Below, piece by piece: positions 1-8,296 of a stretch of 64,000 nucleotides of DNA. Location of the stretch: contig NZ_BMYM01000002.1 in assembly GCF_014652275.1 (NCBI RefSeq), positions 620,001 through 684,000 of the forward strand, written 5' to 3'. Every line of letters starts with the position of its first letter. The stretch's first letter is position 1. Both the position numbers and the translations under genes were made by a program. The notes under the pieces are model-generated. The model ran no database searches. It worked only from the letters and a program-made list of their open reading frames with translations, and had not been told where the DNA came from. Origin of the DNA: Parahalioglobus pacificus (GTDB taxonomy: Bacteria; Pseudomonadota; Gammaproteobacteria; Pseudomonadales; Halieaceae).

Positions 1-983
1 GTCAGCGACGACAGCATTGCGAAGCCCAGATCGTAGTCCATCAGCAAGGTGAAGGCGCTCACTTCTGTTTCGTCTCGACTCCCTACTTCATCATTGACGT
101 TCACGTTGCGGCTGTCGCCCACGTTCCAGGGCTCACCTCCATTGAGGAACAGGCCTGGGCCGCTGCTGAAGTTCGGGCCTTCACCCGTTACGCGGTAAAC
201 GGAGCCTGATTGGTCTCGGTCGTCGTACTGAAGGATGAGGTCCCCGTTGAACTTCTCGGTGGTGTAGTTGAAACTCACGCGGAGCGAGTCGTTGTCGTGC
301 TCGATCAGGTCATCGCCGCCGAACAGATTTTCAACGTAGCCGTCTTCCTCTGTATGTAAACCGGCGATGCGCATCGCGAAGTTGTCGGTGATAGGTACAT
401 TCACGCCGCCCTCAAAGACGAACACGCCTCGCTCACCCACATCAATTTCCGCGAAGCCGTTCAGGTCGTCAGTGGTCGCCTTCTCGGTAATTACGTTGAT
501 GGCCCCTGTTACTGCGCCACGTGCAAACAGGAAGCCCTGTGGTCCACGCAGGACTTCCGTACGCTCTACATCAAACAGGCCGCTAACGGCTGACCCGGTA
601 CGACCTTGGTAGGTACCGTTCATGAAGAAGCCGATGGAGGGCTCTGCGCCGTTACCAAACAGATTGGTGCGTATACCTCGCACCGAAATAGTATCGAGGA
701 AGGAGTCTTTGGAGTTGCCGGTGATACCCGGTGTGAACTGAATCAGGTCTTTGATGTCATTGAGGTTAAGTAACCGTGTTTCGGTGCCGCTCATGGCTGT
801 CATAGAGACCGATACATCCAGTACGGATTCTGCACGCTTGGTCGCAGTCACAATGACTTCTTCCAATTGCTGTGCCCTTGCCGTTTCTGCGGTCAAGCTG
901 GCGAGTAAGGCAGCAGAGACTGCTGTGGCCAAGCGCGTTTTGGACGCGGGTCGGCTCGTGAGTGAGTTCTCGGGCTTAGTCAT
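1..983 (-). CDS. TonB-dependent outer membrane receptor, N-terminal part (truncated by window edge)
   Basis: The reading frame starts at an ATG at 983 and is open to the left window edge, so only about the first 327 residues are visible. A signal peptide (about residues 1-38, ending near ARAQ) is followed by a TonB-box-like EEVIVTAT stretch. A plug domain follows with the typical ERTEVLRGPQ and GAINVITEKA segments, and the start of the beta-barrel. This is the general architecture of active outer-membrane uptake receptors for siderophores, vitamins or organic ligands. The substrate cannot be told from this part. The gene lies downstream of, and on the same strand as, a TPR-sulfotransferase and a LuxR regulator, with a 202-bp gap that holds an 18-bp palindrome. 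Family call is firm, substrate unknown. Confidence 0.9.
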   Translation of the reverse strand, partial: MTKPENSLTSRPASKTRLATAVSAALLASLTAETARAQQLEEVIVTATKRAESVLDVSVSMTAMSGTETRLLNLNDIKDLIQFTPGITGNSKDSFLDTISVRGIRTNLFGNGAEPSIGFFMNGTYQGRTGSAVSGLFDVERTEVLRGPQGFLFARGAVTGAINVITEKATTDDLNGFAEIDVGERGVFVFEGGVNVPITDNFAMRIAGLHTEEDGYVENLFGGDDLIEHDNDSLRVSFNYTTEKFNGDLILQYDDRDQSGSVYRVTGEGPNFSSGPGLFLNGGEPWNVGDSRNVNVNDEVGSRDETEVSAFTLLMDYDLGFAMLSSL

Positions 984-1151
984 GTAGGTCTCCCTGTCGA
1001 CGTTTCTGTAAAGTGTTCTGCAGGCGCACTTCTATCCGTCGTGTTGCTTTATCGTTCTATGAACACTACTCGGTCTATGCCGCTTGGGTCCATAGCGTCG
1101 AGACCGAGAGTATGCCGAAAGAGGACGCCGTAAAAGCCACTGACCGTGAGG

Positions 1152-1169
1152 CTACCCCTAAAGGGGTAG
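1152..1169. promoter_or_regulatory. 18-bp palindrome, NarL/FixJ-type 7-2-7 operator candidate
   Basis: CTACCCCT, two bases, AGGGGTAG is a perfect inverted repeat with an AA centre. The inner 16 bases match the published NarL heptamer arrangement TACYYMT-N2-AKRRGTA. It lies 169 bp upstream of the TonB receptor start and just past the sulfotransferase stop codon. The LuxR/GerE-type regulator at 2821-3672 is the obvious candidate binder, but that link is inference. There is no T-run, so it is not a convincing terminator. Confidence 0.5.
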
Positions 1170-1185
1170 TGAGACAACGGCTGGG

Positions 1186-2784
1186 TTAAACCACCAGGGG
1201 AATGCCTGCGGCCTCCAGCGCCGCGCGCATGGGGGCCAGCTGTGTTTCGTAGCGGCGCCAGCGGTCGATAGAACCGGTGTGCGCGGGCTGGCGCACTTGC
1301 ACAGCACTGGCGGTGGTCACTGCCGCATCCTGCTTATGGAACTCCAGGCAGTCGTCCTCCCAGGGAAGTTCCAGATACTCGATAAGCGCCTGCGCATTGG
1401 GTTCCAGATTGGACGCCGTCTCCTCGTAGGAGATGTCGAAGAAGCGGTTGCCAAAGCGCTCTCGCCAGACCGCCATCAAGTCGTAGTAGCGGGCGTGATG
1501 CCTGGCCATTTCGGTCTGCTCGTAGGAGTGGGGATACGCATCAGCGAACAGCTGTTTGAAGCTGGCGAAGCAAGCGTCCATGGGGTTGCGCCTGAGGTGC
1601 ACAATCTTCGCCCGGGGCAGGGCCTTGAGGATCAAGGGTATATAGAGGTAATTCGGCGGCAGTTTATCCACGAACCTGGGCAGGTCACCCTGCATCTTGG
1701 CGGTGGTCTGCAGGTAGGCTGCTCCCAGCTTTTGGTGGTCTACCTGAGCGGCCAGCTCGGCCAGCCTGGCCGACTGACTTTCGGGCTCGCTGTAGTTGGT
1801 AAGCCGGCGCAGGCAGGTGCCAAACTGGCGCAGTTCACCCGCGGAATGTACCTGCGAATGGCTGGTGATGATGCGTTCAACCAGCGTAGTGCCCGTGCGC
1901 GGTTGGCCCACCACAAAAATAGGGGAGGGCGCGTCATCGCCTTCACCCGGTGAATCCATCCATTCCTGGGTGAAGGTGTCTGCGAAGGCCTGATACATCT
2001 CCACCTCGGCGGCCTCGTCAAACTCCATCACGCTGCGGCGTGCCGCTGCACCCTTTGCGAAGGCCTCAAAGGCGGCATCCCAGTCCTTCAGGTCTTCCAG
2101 CTCTTTTCCAAGGCCGTAGTAAAGGAAAGCCAGGGCTCGGGGATCGCGCCGCTCCTGTTTGACTAGGCGTTCCAGTTCTATCACGTGCTCGTGCCCCTCG
2201 GCTTTGCGCAGGTTTGAGAGCAGCCAGTGGGCGTTGGCATTGCCCGGACGTAGCTTCAGTGCGTGATTCAGCGCGTCTTCTGCGCCTGACATGTGGCCTA
2301 GAAACATTTCGTTATTCGCCCGGTTCACCAGGAAGGCGACGTTGTCCGGTTCTTTTTCAAGCGCACGCGAGATCCACAGTGAGGCCTCTTCTTGATCTCC
2401 CAGTGAGCCGTAAACATTACTGATTACGTCCTGCACAGTCGGGTCATTGGCGTGGTGCTTTACCGCCTCGGCTAACGCACGATCAGCTCGCGCCGGCTGT
2501 CCTGCCTGCATGAACAGGCGCGCAAGGTTCGCCCAGGCAGCGCCGTGAGTGGCATCCAACTTAGTGACCGAGCCGAATGCTCTGATCGCGTTGCCCGTTT
2601 GTTTGAGTTCCAGCGAGATCAACCCGACAAGGAAGTGGCCTTCAACCAGATCCGACTTGGCGCTGAGTAACTTTTTGCAGCATTCGGAGGCCTCCTTGAT
2701 ACGCCCTGCGTTCAGGTGGGCAAAGCCCTCCCGCAGCGTGGTTTGCATCCATGGGGCGAGTGAGGAATTGGCGGCATTGGACAT
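1186..2784 (-). CDS. TPR-repeat sulfotransferase family protein
   Basis: 532 residues. The N-terminal half (about 15-250) is a run of tetratricopeptide repeats. The C-terminal half is a sulfotransferase fold. The 5'-phosphosulfate loop is GQPRTGTT at about 293-300. The 3'-phosphate-binding segment is HLRRNPMDACFASF at about 396-409. Members use PAPS to sulfate a protein, carbohydrate or small molecule; the acceptor here is unknown, and some TPR-linked members may act on other substrates. No signal peptide is visible, so it is predicted cytoplasmic. It starts 36 bp after the stop of the LuxR gene on the same strand, which suggests co-transcription, and it precedes the TonB receptor. Confidence 0.85.
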   Translation of the reverse strand: MSNAANSSLAPWMQTTLREGFAHLNAGRIKEASECCKKLLSAKSDLVEGHFLVGLISLELKQTGNAIRAFGSVTKLDATHGAAWANLARLFMQAGQPARADRALAEAVKHHANDPTVQDVISNVYGSLGDQEEASLWISRALEKEPDNVAFLVNRANNEMFLGHMSGAEDALNHALKLRPGNANAHWLLSNLRKAEGHEHVIELERLVKQERRDPRALAFLYYGLGKELEDLKDWDAAFEAFAKGAAARRSVMEFDEAAEVEMYQAFADTFTQEWMDSPGEGDDAPSPIFVVGQPRTGTTLVERIITSHSQVHSAGELRQFGTCLRRLTNYSEPESQSARLAELAAQVDHQKLGAAYLQTTAKMQGDLPRFVDKLPPNYLYIPLILKALPRAKIVHLRRNPMDACFASFKQLFADAYPHSYEQTEMARHHARYYDLMAVWRERFGNRFFDISYEETASNLEPNAQALIEYLELPWEDDCLEFHKQDAAVTTASAVQVRQPAHTGSIDRWRRYETQLAPMRAALEAAGIPLVV

Positions 2785-2820
2785 GGCGTGTGGGATCGAT
2801 TCTTAAGGGGGTGGTGCGTG

Positions 2821-3672
2821 TCAGTGAGCGTCGGAGCGGCGTGACTCAGGCGGCTGCAGATAAGCCACCAGCGTATCACCGCCATCGTAATCCTTGGCAC
2901 TCATCAAGGCGTCCAGGAATAAATAGAACAGCTCCGCCTGTGAGCTGACTTCCAGCTTGGCATAGGCGTGCTTGCGGTGCAGCTTGACGGTTTCTACCGA
3001 AATAGACAGCTTCTCGGCGATTGTTTTGGTGCTGTGCCCGTGCAAGACCAGATTGATAACCTGGGATTCGCGCTCGGTCAGCATACTGGAGCCAAAGCCG
3101 TCCAAAGCCTTGTGCAGCTGCGCACGCAGGTTTGGGCCCGTACCGCGGTGTGAGGGCTCGGCCCAGTGCGCGTGGCACAGCGCCTGGATAGTCGGTGCAA
3201 TGTCTCTCAGCACGGCCATGTGCGCCTTGCTGAATGTGGCGCGTGGCGTGGTACGGCCCAGTGCGATGTTCACAAAGCCCTCGTTGCGCAGCGGAAATAT
3301 GTAGCCGCACTCATCCTTGTAGCCGCACTTGCGGTACCAGCTGCTGTAGTACTCGCTGTCCTTGAAACCCTCGGGTGCGAGGTCGCGCAACCGGAAGGCG
3401 CCGTAGCGCTGTTCGCGGGCAGCGGCCAGGTAAAAGGGGTCTAGCAGGAAGGCGCCTTGCAGGTAGCGGTCCAGCGTGGTGCTGCCGGTATCCCGAATCA
3501 GGTCGAAATACTCAAGCACCGGCAGGTTGCCACCCTCGTAAACAATGATGGTCGCATCCTCGATGGGGATCAGGGATTTCAATAGACCCACCAGTTCCGA
3601 GGCAAAGGCGGGTGTGCCCACGCGCGGGAATAGTTCAGCCAGGTGGCGACTGAAGTCGTAGAGGGTGGACAT
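2821..3672 (-). CDS. LuxR/GerE-family transcriptional regulator
   Basis: 283 residues. The C-terminal part (about 198-255) is a clear GerE helix-turn-helix: LTERESQVINLVLHGHSTK, then SISVETVKLHRKHAYAKL. The N-terminal 170 residues look like a GAF/autoinducer-type sensory domain but lack an obvious acyl-homoserine-lactone signature, and no luxI-type synthase lies nearby. It may be a LuxR solo sensing a metabolite. It is first in a same-strand series with the sulfotransferase and the TonB receptor and could control both. The palindrome at 1152-1169 is a candidate target. Family call is firm; ligand and targets are inference. Confidence 0.88.
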   Translation of the reverse strand: MSTLYDFSRHLAELFPRVGTPAFASELVGLLKSLIPIEDATIIVYEGGNLPVLEYFDLIRDTGSTTLDRYLQGAFLLDPFYLAAAREQRYGAFRLRDLAPEGFKDSEYYSSWYRKCGYKDECGYIFPLRNEGFVNIALGRTTPRATFSKAHMAVLRDIAPTIQALCHAHWAEPSHRGTGPNLRAQLHKALDGFGSSMLTERESQVINLVLHGHSTKTIAEKLSISVETVKLHRKHAYAKLEVSSQAELFYLFLDALMSAKDYDGGDTLVAYLQPPESRRSDAH

Positions 3673-3706
3673 GGCTTAAACGATTGTCGCCTTCTTGTTC
3701 AATTGC

Positions 3707-4582
3707 TCATGATAACTTGAACGCCGCCCAATCCAAAAAGGCCTGGTTCGCAACGGATATCTGCCGGCTGTGCCGTTTAGCCAGGGCGAGCGTGAGTGAA
3801 GGGGCGCCTTCGAGGGGCAGCCCGACAATCCCTAGCTCAGCCTCTGCCATTAGCTTAAGACCCACGGTTGCGCCAAGCCCCTGTTTGACCATGCGCACCA
3901 GCATGGGCAAGAAGTTGGATTGCATCCTGAAGTCTGGTTGGCTGCTGGCGCCGGCACAGAGGGTGTCCAATGCCTGGCGCACGTAATAGCCACTCTCGTA
4001 GACCACCATCGCCTCGCCGTGCAGCTCCTGCGCGGTGACACTGGATCGATTCGACCAGGGATGATCCTCGGCAACGCACAGCACAATGGGCTCCTCGACC
4101 AGTACCACCGACTCAAAATCTGCGAGGCTATCGACAGGCTGCGCCACCACGCCCAGCTCGGTTTGCTCATCCTGCAGCAGCGCTTCGATATCGGTGGTGC
4201 CTGCCTGGGTAATGGAGGCTGTCAGACCGGGGTGGTCCTGCAGAAACTCAAGTAGAAGATCGGGCAGGAAGTAGGTGGCCAGCATAGAGGGGCAGGCCAA
4301 CGAGACTTCACCTGACAGCATTTCGCGCAGCGCATCGGTGCTGCGCTGCAGTTCCTGTGCTTCGCGCAGGATATGCTGTGCCCGCTGCAGCACCTCGCGC
4401 CCCTCGGGGGTCAGCCGCGCCTGGCGCTGGCTGCGGTCGAACAGGCGCACGCCCAAAGACTCTTCCAGTTTGCGCACGGCAACGCTGACAGCGGGCTGGG
4501 CCATATGCAGCGCCAGGGCCGCCTGGCTGAAGCTGCCGGTGTCAGCGACCACGGTGAATATTTCGAGCTTTCGCAGGTCCAT
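3707..4582 (-). CDS. gcdR: LysR-family regulator, GcdR-like
   Basis: 291 residues: an N-terminal winged helix-turn-helix (about 1-60, with the GSFSQAALALHMAQPAVSVA segment) and a C-terminal LysR substrate-binding domain. It is transcribed away from gcdH across a 113-bp AT-rich gap, the usual arrangement for a LysR regulator and its target operon. In Pseudomonas a LysR protein called GcdR controls gcdHG for glutarate use, and the same three-gene order is seen here. The symbol rests on synteny plus family, not on a measured target. Confidence 0.75.
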   Translation of the reverse strand: MDLRKLEIFTVVADTGSFSQAALALHMAQPAVSVAVRKLEESLGVRLFDRSQRQARLTPEGREVLQRAQHILREAQELQRSTDALREMLSGEVSLACPSMLATYFLPDLLLEFLQDHPGLTASITQAGTTDIEALLQDEQTELGVVAQPVDSLADFESVVLVEEPIVLCVAEDHPWSNRSSVTAQELHGEAMVVYESGYYVRQALDTLCAGASSQPDFRMQSNFLPMLVRMVKQGLGATVGLKLMAEAELGIVGLPLEGAPSLTLALAKRHSRQISVANQAFLDWAAFKLS

Positions 4583-4695
4583 GGCGTCGATTCTACATAT
4601 ACAAAAACTATGAGAAAGATAAAAAACATATATTTTATATATTTAAAGCGGGCTGTTAGGCTGCGCGCCACACTGACAAACCGTGGAGAGGCGCA
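4583..4695. promoter_or_regulatory. Divergent gcdR/gcdH promoter region
   Basis: This 113-bp gap between two divergent genes contains a strikingly AT-rich block (about 4594-4650, with several overlapping TATA-like hexamers) against a GC-rich background. A clear GGAGAGG ribosome-binding site lies just ahead of the gcdH ATG. LysR regulators usually bind such a gap at T-N11-A sites. I cannot fix the exact operator by eye. Confidence 0.5.
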
Positions 4696-5880
4696 ATGGC
4701 AGCGGGTAAGAGCTGGCAGAAACTGAATTGGCAGGATCCCTTCCTGCTGGAGCAACAGCTGACGGATGAACAGCGTATGGTGCGCGACAGTGCGCGCAGC
4801 TTCGCACAGGATCAGCTGCTGCCTCGTGTTAAAGATGCTTTTCGCGCTGAGGAAACCGACCCCGCGATATTCCGAGAAATGGGCGAGTTAGGGCTGCTGG
4901 GCTCTACCATCGACGGCTACGGCTGCCCCGGCGTGGACTATGTCAGCTATGGCCTGATTGCCCGCGAAGTAGAGCGCGTGGACTCTGGCTATCGCTCCAT
5001 GATGAGCGTGCAATCCTCTCTGGTGATGTACCCCATCTATGCCTATGGCAATGAAGCACAGCGCGAGAAATACCTACCCAAGCTCGCCACTGGTGAGTGG
5101 ATTGGCTGCTTCGGCCTGACAGAGCCTGACCACGGTTCTGACCCCGGCAGCATGGTCACCCGTGCGCGCAGCGTTGACGGCGGCTATGCCATCAGCGGTG
5201 CCAAGATGTGGATCAGCAACAGCCCCTTTGCCGACGTGTTCGTGGTATGGGCGAAGACGGATGACGACAAGATTCGCGGCTTCATTCTCGAGAAAGGCAT
5301 GCCCGGCCTCAGCGCGCCCAAGATCGAGGGCAAGCTGGCATTGCGTGCATCCATCACCGGCGAGATCGTGATGGATGAGGTGTTTGTGACTGAGGAGCAG
5401 TTGCTGCCTAACACTGAAGGCCTGAAGGGACCCTTCGGTTGTCTTAACAACGCGCGCTATGGCATTGCCTGGGGTGCACTTGGCGCCGCGGAAACCTGCT
5501 GGCACACCGCGCGCGACTACACCATGGACCGCAACCAGTTCGGTGTGCCCCTGGCCTCCAAGCAGTTGGTGCAGCTCAAACTGGCAGATATGCAGACCGA
5601 GATTTCACTGGGCTTGCAGGGCTGCCTGCGTGCAGGACACCTCATGGATGCGGGCCAGATCGCACCGGAGCTGATCTCACTGATCAAGCGCAATAGCTGT
5701 GGTAAGGCGCTGGATATCGCGCGTTCTGCCCGGGACATGCTGGGCGGTAATGGTATCTCGGATGAGTACCCCATTATGCGTCATATGGTGAATCTGGAAG
5801 TGGTTAACACCTATGAGGGTACTCACGACGTGCATGCCCTGATCCTTGGACGCACCCAGACCGACATACCCGCCTTCTGA
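4696..5880 (+). CDS. gcdH: Glutaryl-CoA dehydrogenase
   Basis: 394 residues, the usual length for GcdH. It is an FAD flavoenzyme that oxidises and decarboxylates glutaryl-CoA to crotonyl-CoA in lysine, glutarate or aromatic breakdown. The FAD/substrate segment [15 protein letters not shown] (about 139-153) is diagnostic. The catalytic Glu sits in [15 protein letters not shown] (about 372-386), and the family Arg in [13 protein letters not shown] is present. The start has a good GGAGAGG ribosome-binding site. The stop codon overlaps the next ATG by one base, so it is translationally coupled to the CoA-transferase. It is divergent from the LysR gene. Confidence 0.92.
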   Translation: MAAGKSWQKLNWQDPFLLEQQLTDEQRMVRDSARSFAQDQLLPRVKDAFRAEETDPAIFREMGELGLLGSTIDGYGCPGVDYVSYGLIAREVERVDSGYRSMMSVQSSLVMYPIYAYGNEAQREKYLPKLATGEWIGCFGLTEPDHGSDPGSMVTRARSVDGGYAISGAKMWISNSPFADVFVVWAKTDDDKIRGFILEKGMPGLSAPKIEGKLALRASITGEIVMDEVFVTEEQLLPNTEGLKGPFGCLNNARYGIAWGALGAAETCWHTARDYTMDRNQFGVPLASKQLVQLKLADMQTEISLGLQGCLRAGHLMDAGQIAPELISLIKRNSCGKALDIARSARDMLGGNGISDEYPIMRHMVNLEVVNTYEGTHDVHALILGRTQTDIPAF

Positions 5881-7067
5881 TGGGAGCGCTCACCGGTCTT
5901 AAGGTGCTGGACCTTTCACGGGTGCTGGCCGGCCCCTGGTCCAGTCAGCTGTTGGCCGATCTGGGCGCCGATGTGATCAAGATCGAGCGCCCGGGGCAGG
6001 GCGATGACACCCGCAGTTGGGGCCCTCCGTTTATGCCGGATGCGGCCGGTAATGCAACGGCTGAGTCGGCGTATTTTATGAGCACCAACCGGGGCAAGCG
6101 CTCTGTGTGTGTGGATATCAAGAGCCCGGAAGGCCAGGCCCAGTTGCAGCGTCTGGCGGCCACATGCGACGTGGTGATCGAAAACTTCAAGGTGGGTGAT
6201 GCAGCTCGCTATGGCCTGGATTACGCCACACTGTCCGTAAAGCACCCGGGTATTGTGTACTGCTCGATCACAGGTTTCGGCCAGACCGGCCCGCTAAAAG
6301 ACAGGCCGGGTTATGACTTTTTAGTGCAGGCCATGGGTGGTCTGATGAGCGTTACCGGTGTCGCCGATGGCGAGCCAGGCGCTGGGCCGCAAAAGGTGGG
6401 CGTGGCGCTCACCGACATCATGACCGGACTCTACGCCACCATTGGCATTCTTGCCGCACTGACCGAGCGGCGCAGCTCAGGGCTTGGTCAGCACGTGGAT
6501 CTGGCTTTGCTCGATGTCACGGCGGCCACCCTGGCGAATCAAGCCAGTAACTACCTGGTGGGTGGCATGAACCCCACCCGGCTGGGCAACGCGCACCCCA
6601 ATATCGTTCCGTACCAGAGTTTTGTCGTGGCGGATGGTCACCTTATTATCGCTGTAGGCAACGATGGCCAGTTCCAGCGCTTTGTCGGTGTGCTCGGACT
6701 AGAGGCGCTGGGTACAGATCCGCGCTTTGCGCGTAATGCGGATCGGGTTGCCAACCGGGATGCGCTGGTGCCCCTGCTTCAGCGCGAGCTTCTGAACCGC
6801 AATCGCGATGAGTGGTTGGCATTGCTGGAAGAAGCGGGCGTGCCAGCAGGGCCCATCAATACCGTGGCCGACGTCTTCGCCCAAGAGCAGATTCAGGCCC
6901 GCGAGATGCAGGTCAACGTGCCGCACCCCCTAAACACTGATCTGCAACTGGTGGGGAATCCCATCAAGCTGTCGCGCACGCCAGTGCAATATGATCAGGC
7001 GCCGCCGCAGTTGGGTGAGCATACCGATGAGGTGTTAGCCGCTCTTGCAGCCGATCGGGGCTGGTGA
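5880..7067 (+). CDS. gcdG: Family III CoA-transferase, probable glutarate CoA-transferase
   Basis: 395 residues, CaiB/BaiF family. The N-terminal LKVLDLSRVLAGPW and DLGADVIKIERPGQGDDTR segments are standard for the family. The catalytic Asp is expected in VALTDIMTG near residue 178. Next to gcdH it most likely activates glutarate to glutaryl-CoA using succinyl-CoA or another CoA donor, as proposed for Pseudomonas GcdG and human SUGCT. It is coupled to gcdH by a TGATG overlap. Other family III members act on carnitine, formate or 2-methylacyl-CoAs, so the substrate call rests on context. Confidence 0.8.
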   Translation: MGALTGLKVLDLSRVLAGPWSSQLLADLGADVIKIERPGQGDDTRSWGPPFMPDAAGNATAESAYFMSTNRGKRSVCVDIKSPEGQAQLQRLAATCDVVIENFKVGDAARYGLDYATLSVKHPGIVYCSITGFGQTGPLKDRPGYDFLVQAMGGLMSVTGVADGEPGAGPQKVGVALTDIMTGLYATIGILAALTERRSSGLGQHVDLALLDVTAATLANQASNYLVGGMNPTRLGNAHPNIVPYQSFVVADGHLIIAVGNDGQFQRFVGVLGLEALGTDPRFARNADRVANRDALVPLLQRELLNRNRDEWLALLEEAGVPAGPINTVADVFAQEQIQAREMQVNVPHPLNTDLQLVGNPIKLSRTPVQYDQAPPQLGEHTDEVLAALAADRGW

Positions 7068-7116
7068 CTTACGGTCCCCGCGACCATAATGAAGCGGCTT
7101 TCTGGGGGAGTACACA

Positions 7117-8289
7117 ATGAAAAAACTACTGTGGATCTTGGCCGGCATCATTTTGCTGGCCGCGGTTGGTATTGGGTTTCTGGTTTCAGGCAATAAGCCG
7201 GAGCCCTTTCCTGAAGGTAGCCAGAGTGCCCTGTGGCTGGAGACAGGCCCTTACACCGTGGCAAGCTTCGAAGAAGCGTTTGTCGATAGCAGCCGCCCCA
7301 CCGATGCCAATGGTGATTACGCGGGTGCTCCAGAGCGCACGCTGGACGGCAAGGTCTGGTATCCACAGGGTGAAACCGGCGCGGTCCCGCTGATCGTCTA
7401 CAGCCACGGTTTTACCTCTAGCCGCGAGGGCGGGGCTTACATCGCAGAGCATCTGGCCAGCCATGGCTATGTGGTAGTGGCGGTTAACTACCCCCTCACC
7501 AACATGAATGCGCCCGGTGGCCCCAATGTGAAGGATGTGGTGAACCAGCCTGCGGATGTCAGCTTCCTGATAGATACGTTGCTGGCGCGATCAGCCTCCA
7601 GTGATAATGCCCTATCGGGTCTGATTGATGCTGATCGCGTGGGTGTCACTGGCATTTCATTGGGTGGCCTTACCAGCACCCTGGCGGCTTTCCACCCCGA
7701 GTGGGCGGACTCGCGCATCAAGGTGGCCTTGTCGATTGCGGGCCCCACCGCACTGTTTACGCCCGATTTTTACCGCTTCAATGACGTACCATTCCTGATG
7801 TTGGCGGGCGATCTTGACGCTATCGTGCCCTATCCCACGAATGCAGCGCCTATCCCTGCGGTGGTCCCCGGCGGTGAGTTGGTCACCCTGGCGAATGGCT
7901 CACACACGGGCTTCGCCGGCCCTGCGGCAGCGCTGGCCTGGATGGATAACCCGGACGCGTTGGGATGCTATATGGTGCTGAATAACATCGATGAGGGCGA
8001 TGCCGACAGCTGGTACGACCTGCTGGGCACGCCAGAGCAAGGCATCAACTATGACTATCAGGATGAACTTTGTCTGATGGACCCACTGCCAGAGGCGATG
8101 AACGTGTTGCGTCAGCACATGATCACCGCAGTGGTTGTGCTGTCCTACTTCGAGAGCAAGTTTGCACAGGATGTGGTTCGCAAGGCCGACGCCCGCCGTT
8201 TCCTGTTTGATGACCTGCCCCGTGAAGCGGGCGAAGTGACGGTGACGTCCGCTGCTGATGCGCTGGCTGCCGGGTCAGCCGGGCAGTAA
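7117..8289 (+). CDS. Exported or membrane-anchored alpha/beta hydrolase (dienelactone hydrolase/PAF-acetylhydrolase-like)
   Basis: 390 residues. An N-terminal hydrophobic segment (about 3-23) is a signal peptide or anchor. The hydrolase core has an oxyanion-hole YSHGFTSSREGG motif near residue 97 and the nucleophile elbow GISLGG, with Ser near residue 181. A later Asp (AGDLDAIVP) and a His (NGSHTGFAG) complete a plausible catalytic triad. It probably cleaves an ester or similar bond in the periplasm. The gene faces the thiolase 8297-9493 tail to tail with only 7 bp between stops. The substrate is unknown. Confidence 0.75.
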   Translation: MKKLLWILAGIILLAAVGIGFLVSGNKPEPFPEGSQSALWLETGPYTVASFEEAFVDSSRPTDANGDYAGAPERTLDGKVWYPQGETGAVPLIVYSHGFTSSREGGAYIAEHLASHGYVVVAVNYPLTNMNAPGGPNVKDVVNQPADVSFLIDTLLARSASSDNALSGLIDADRVGVTGISLGGLTSTLAAFHPEWADSRIKVALSIAGPTALFTPDFYRFNDVPFLMLAGDLDAIVPYPTNAAPIPAVVPGGELVTLANGSHTGFAGPAAALAWMDNPDALGCYMVLNNIDEGDADSWYDLLGTPEQGINYDYQDELCLMDPLPEAMNVLRQHMITAVVVLSYFESKFAQDVVRKADARRFLFDDLPREAGEVTVTSAADALAAGSAGQ

Positions 8290-8296
8290 CAGCTCT

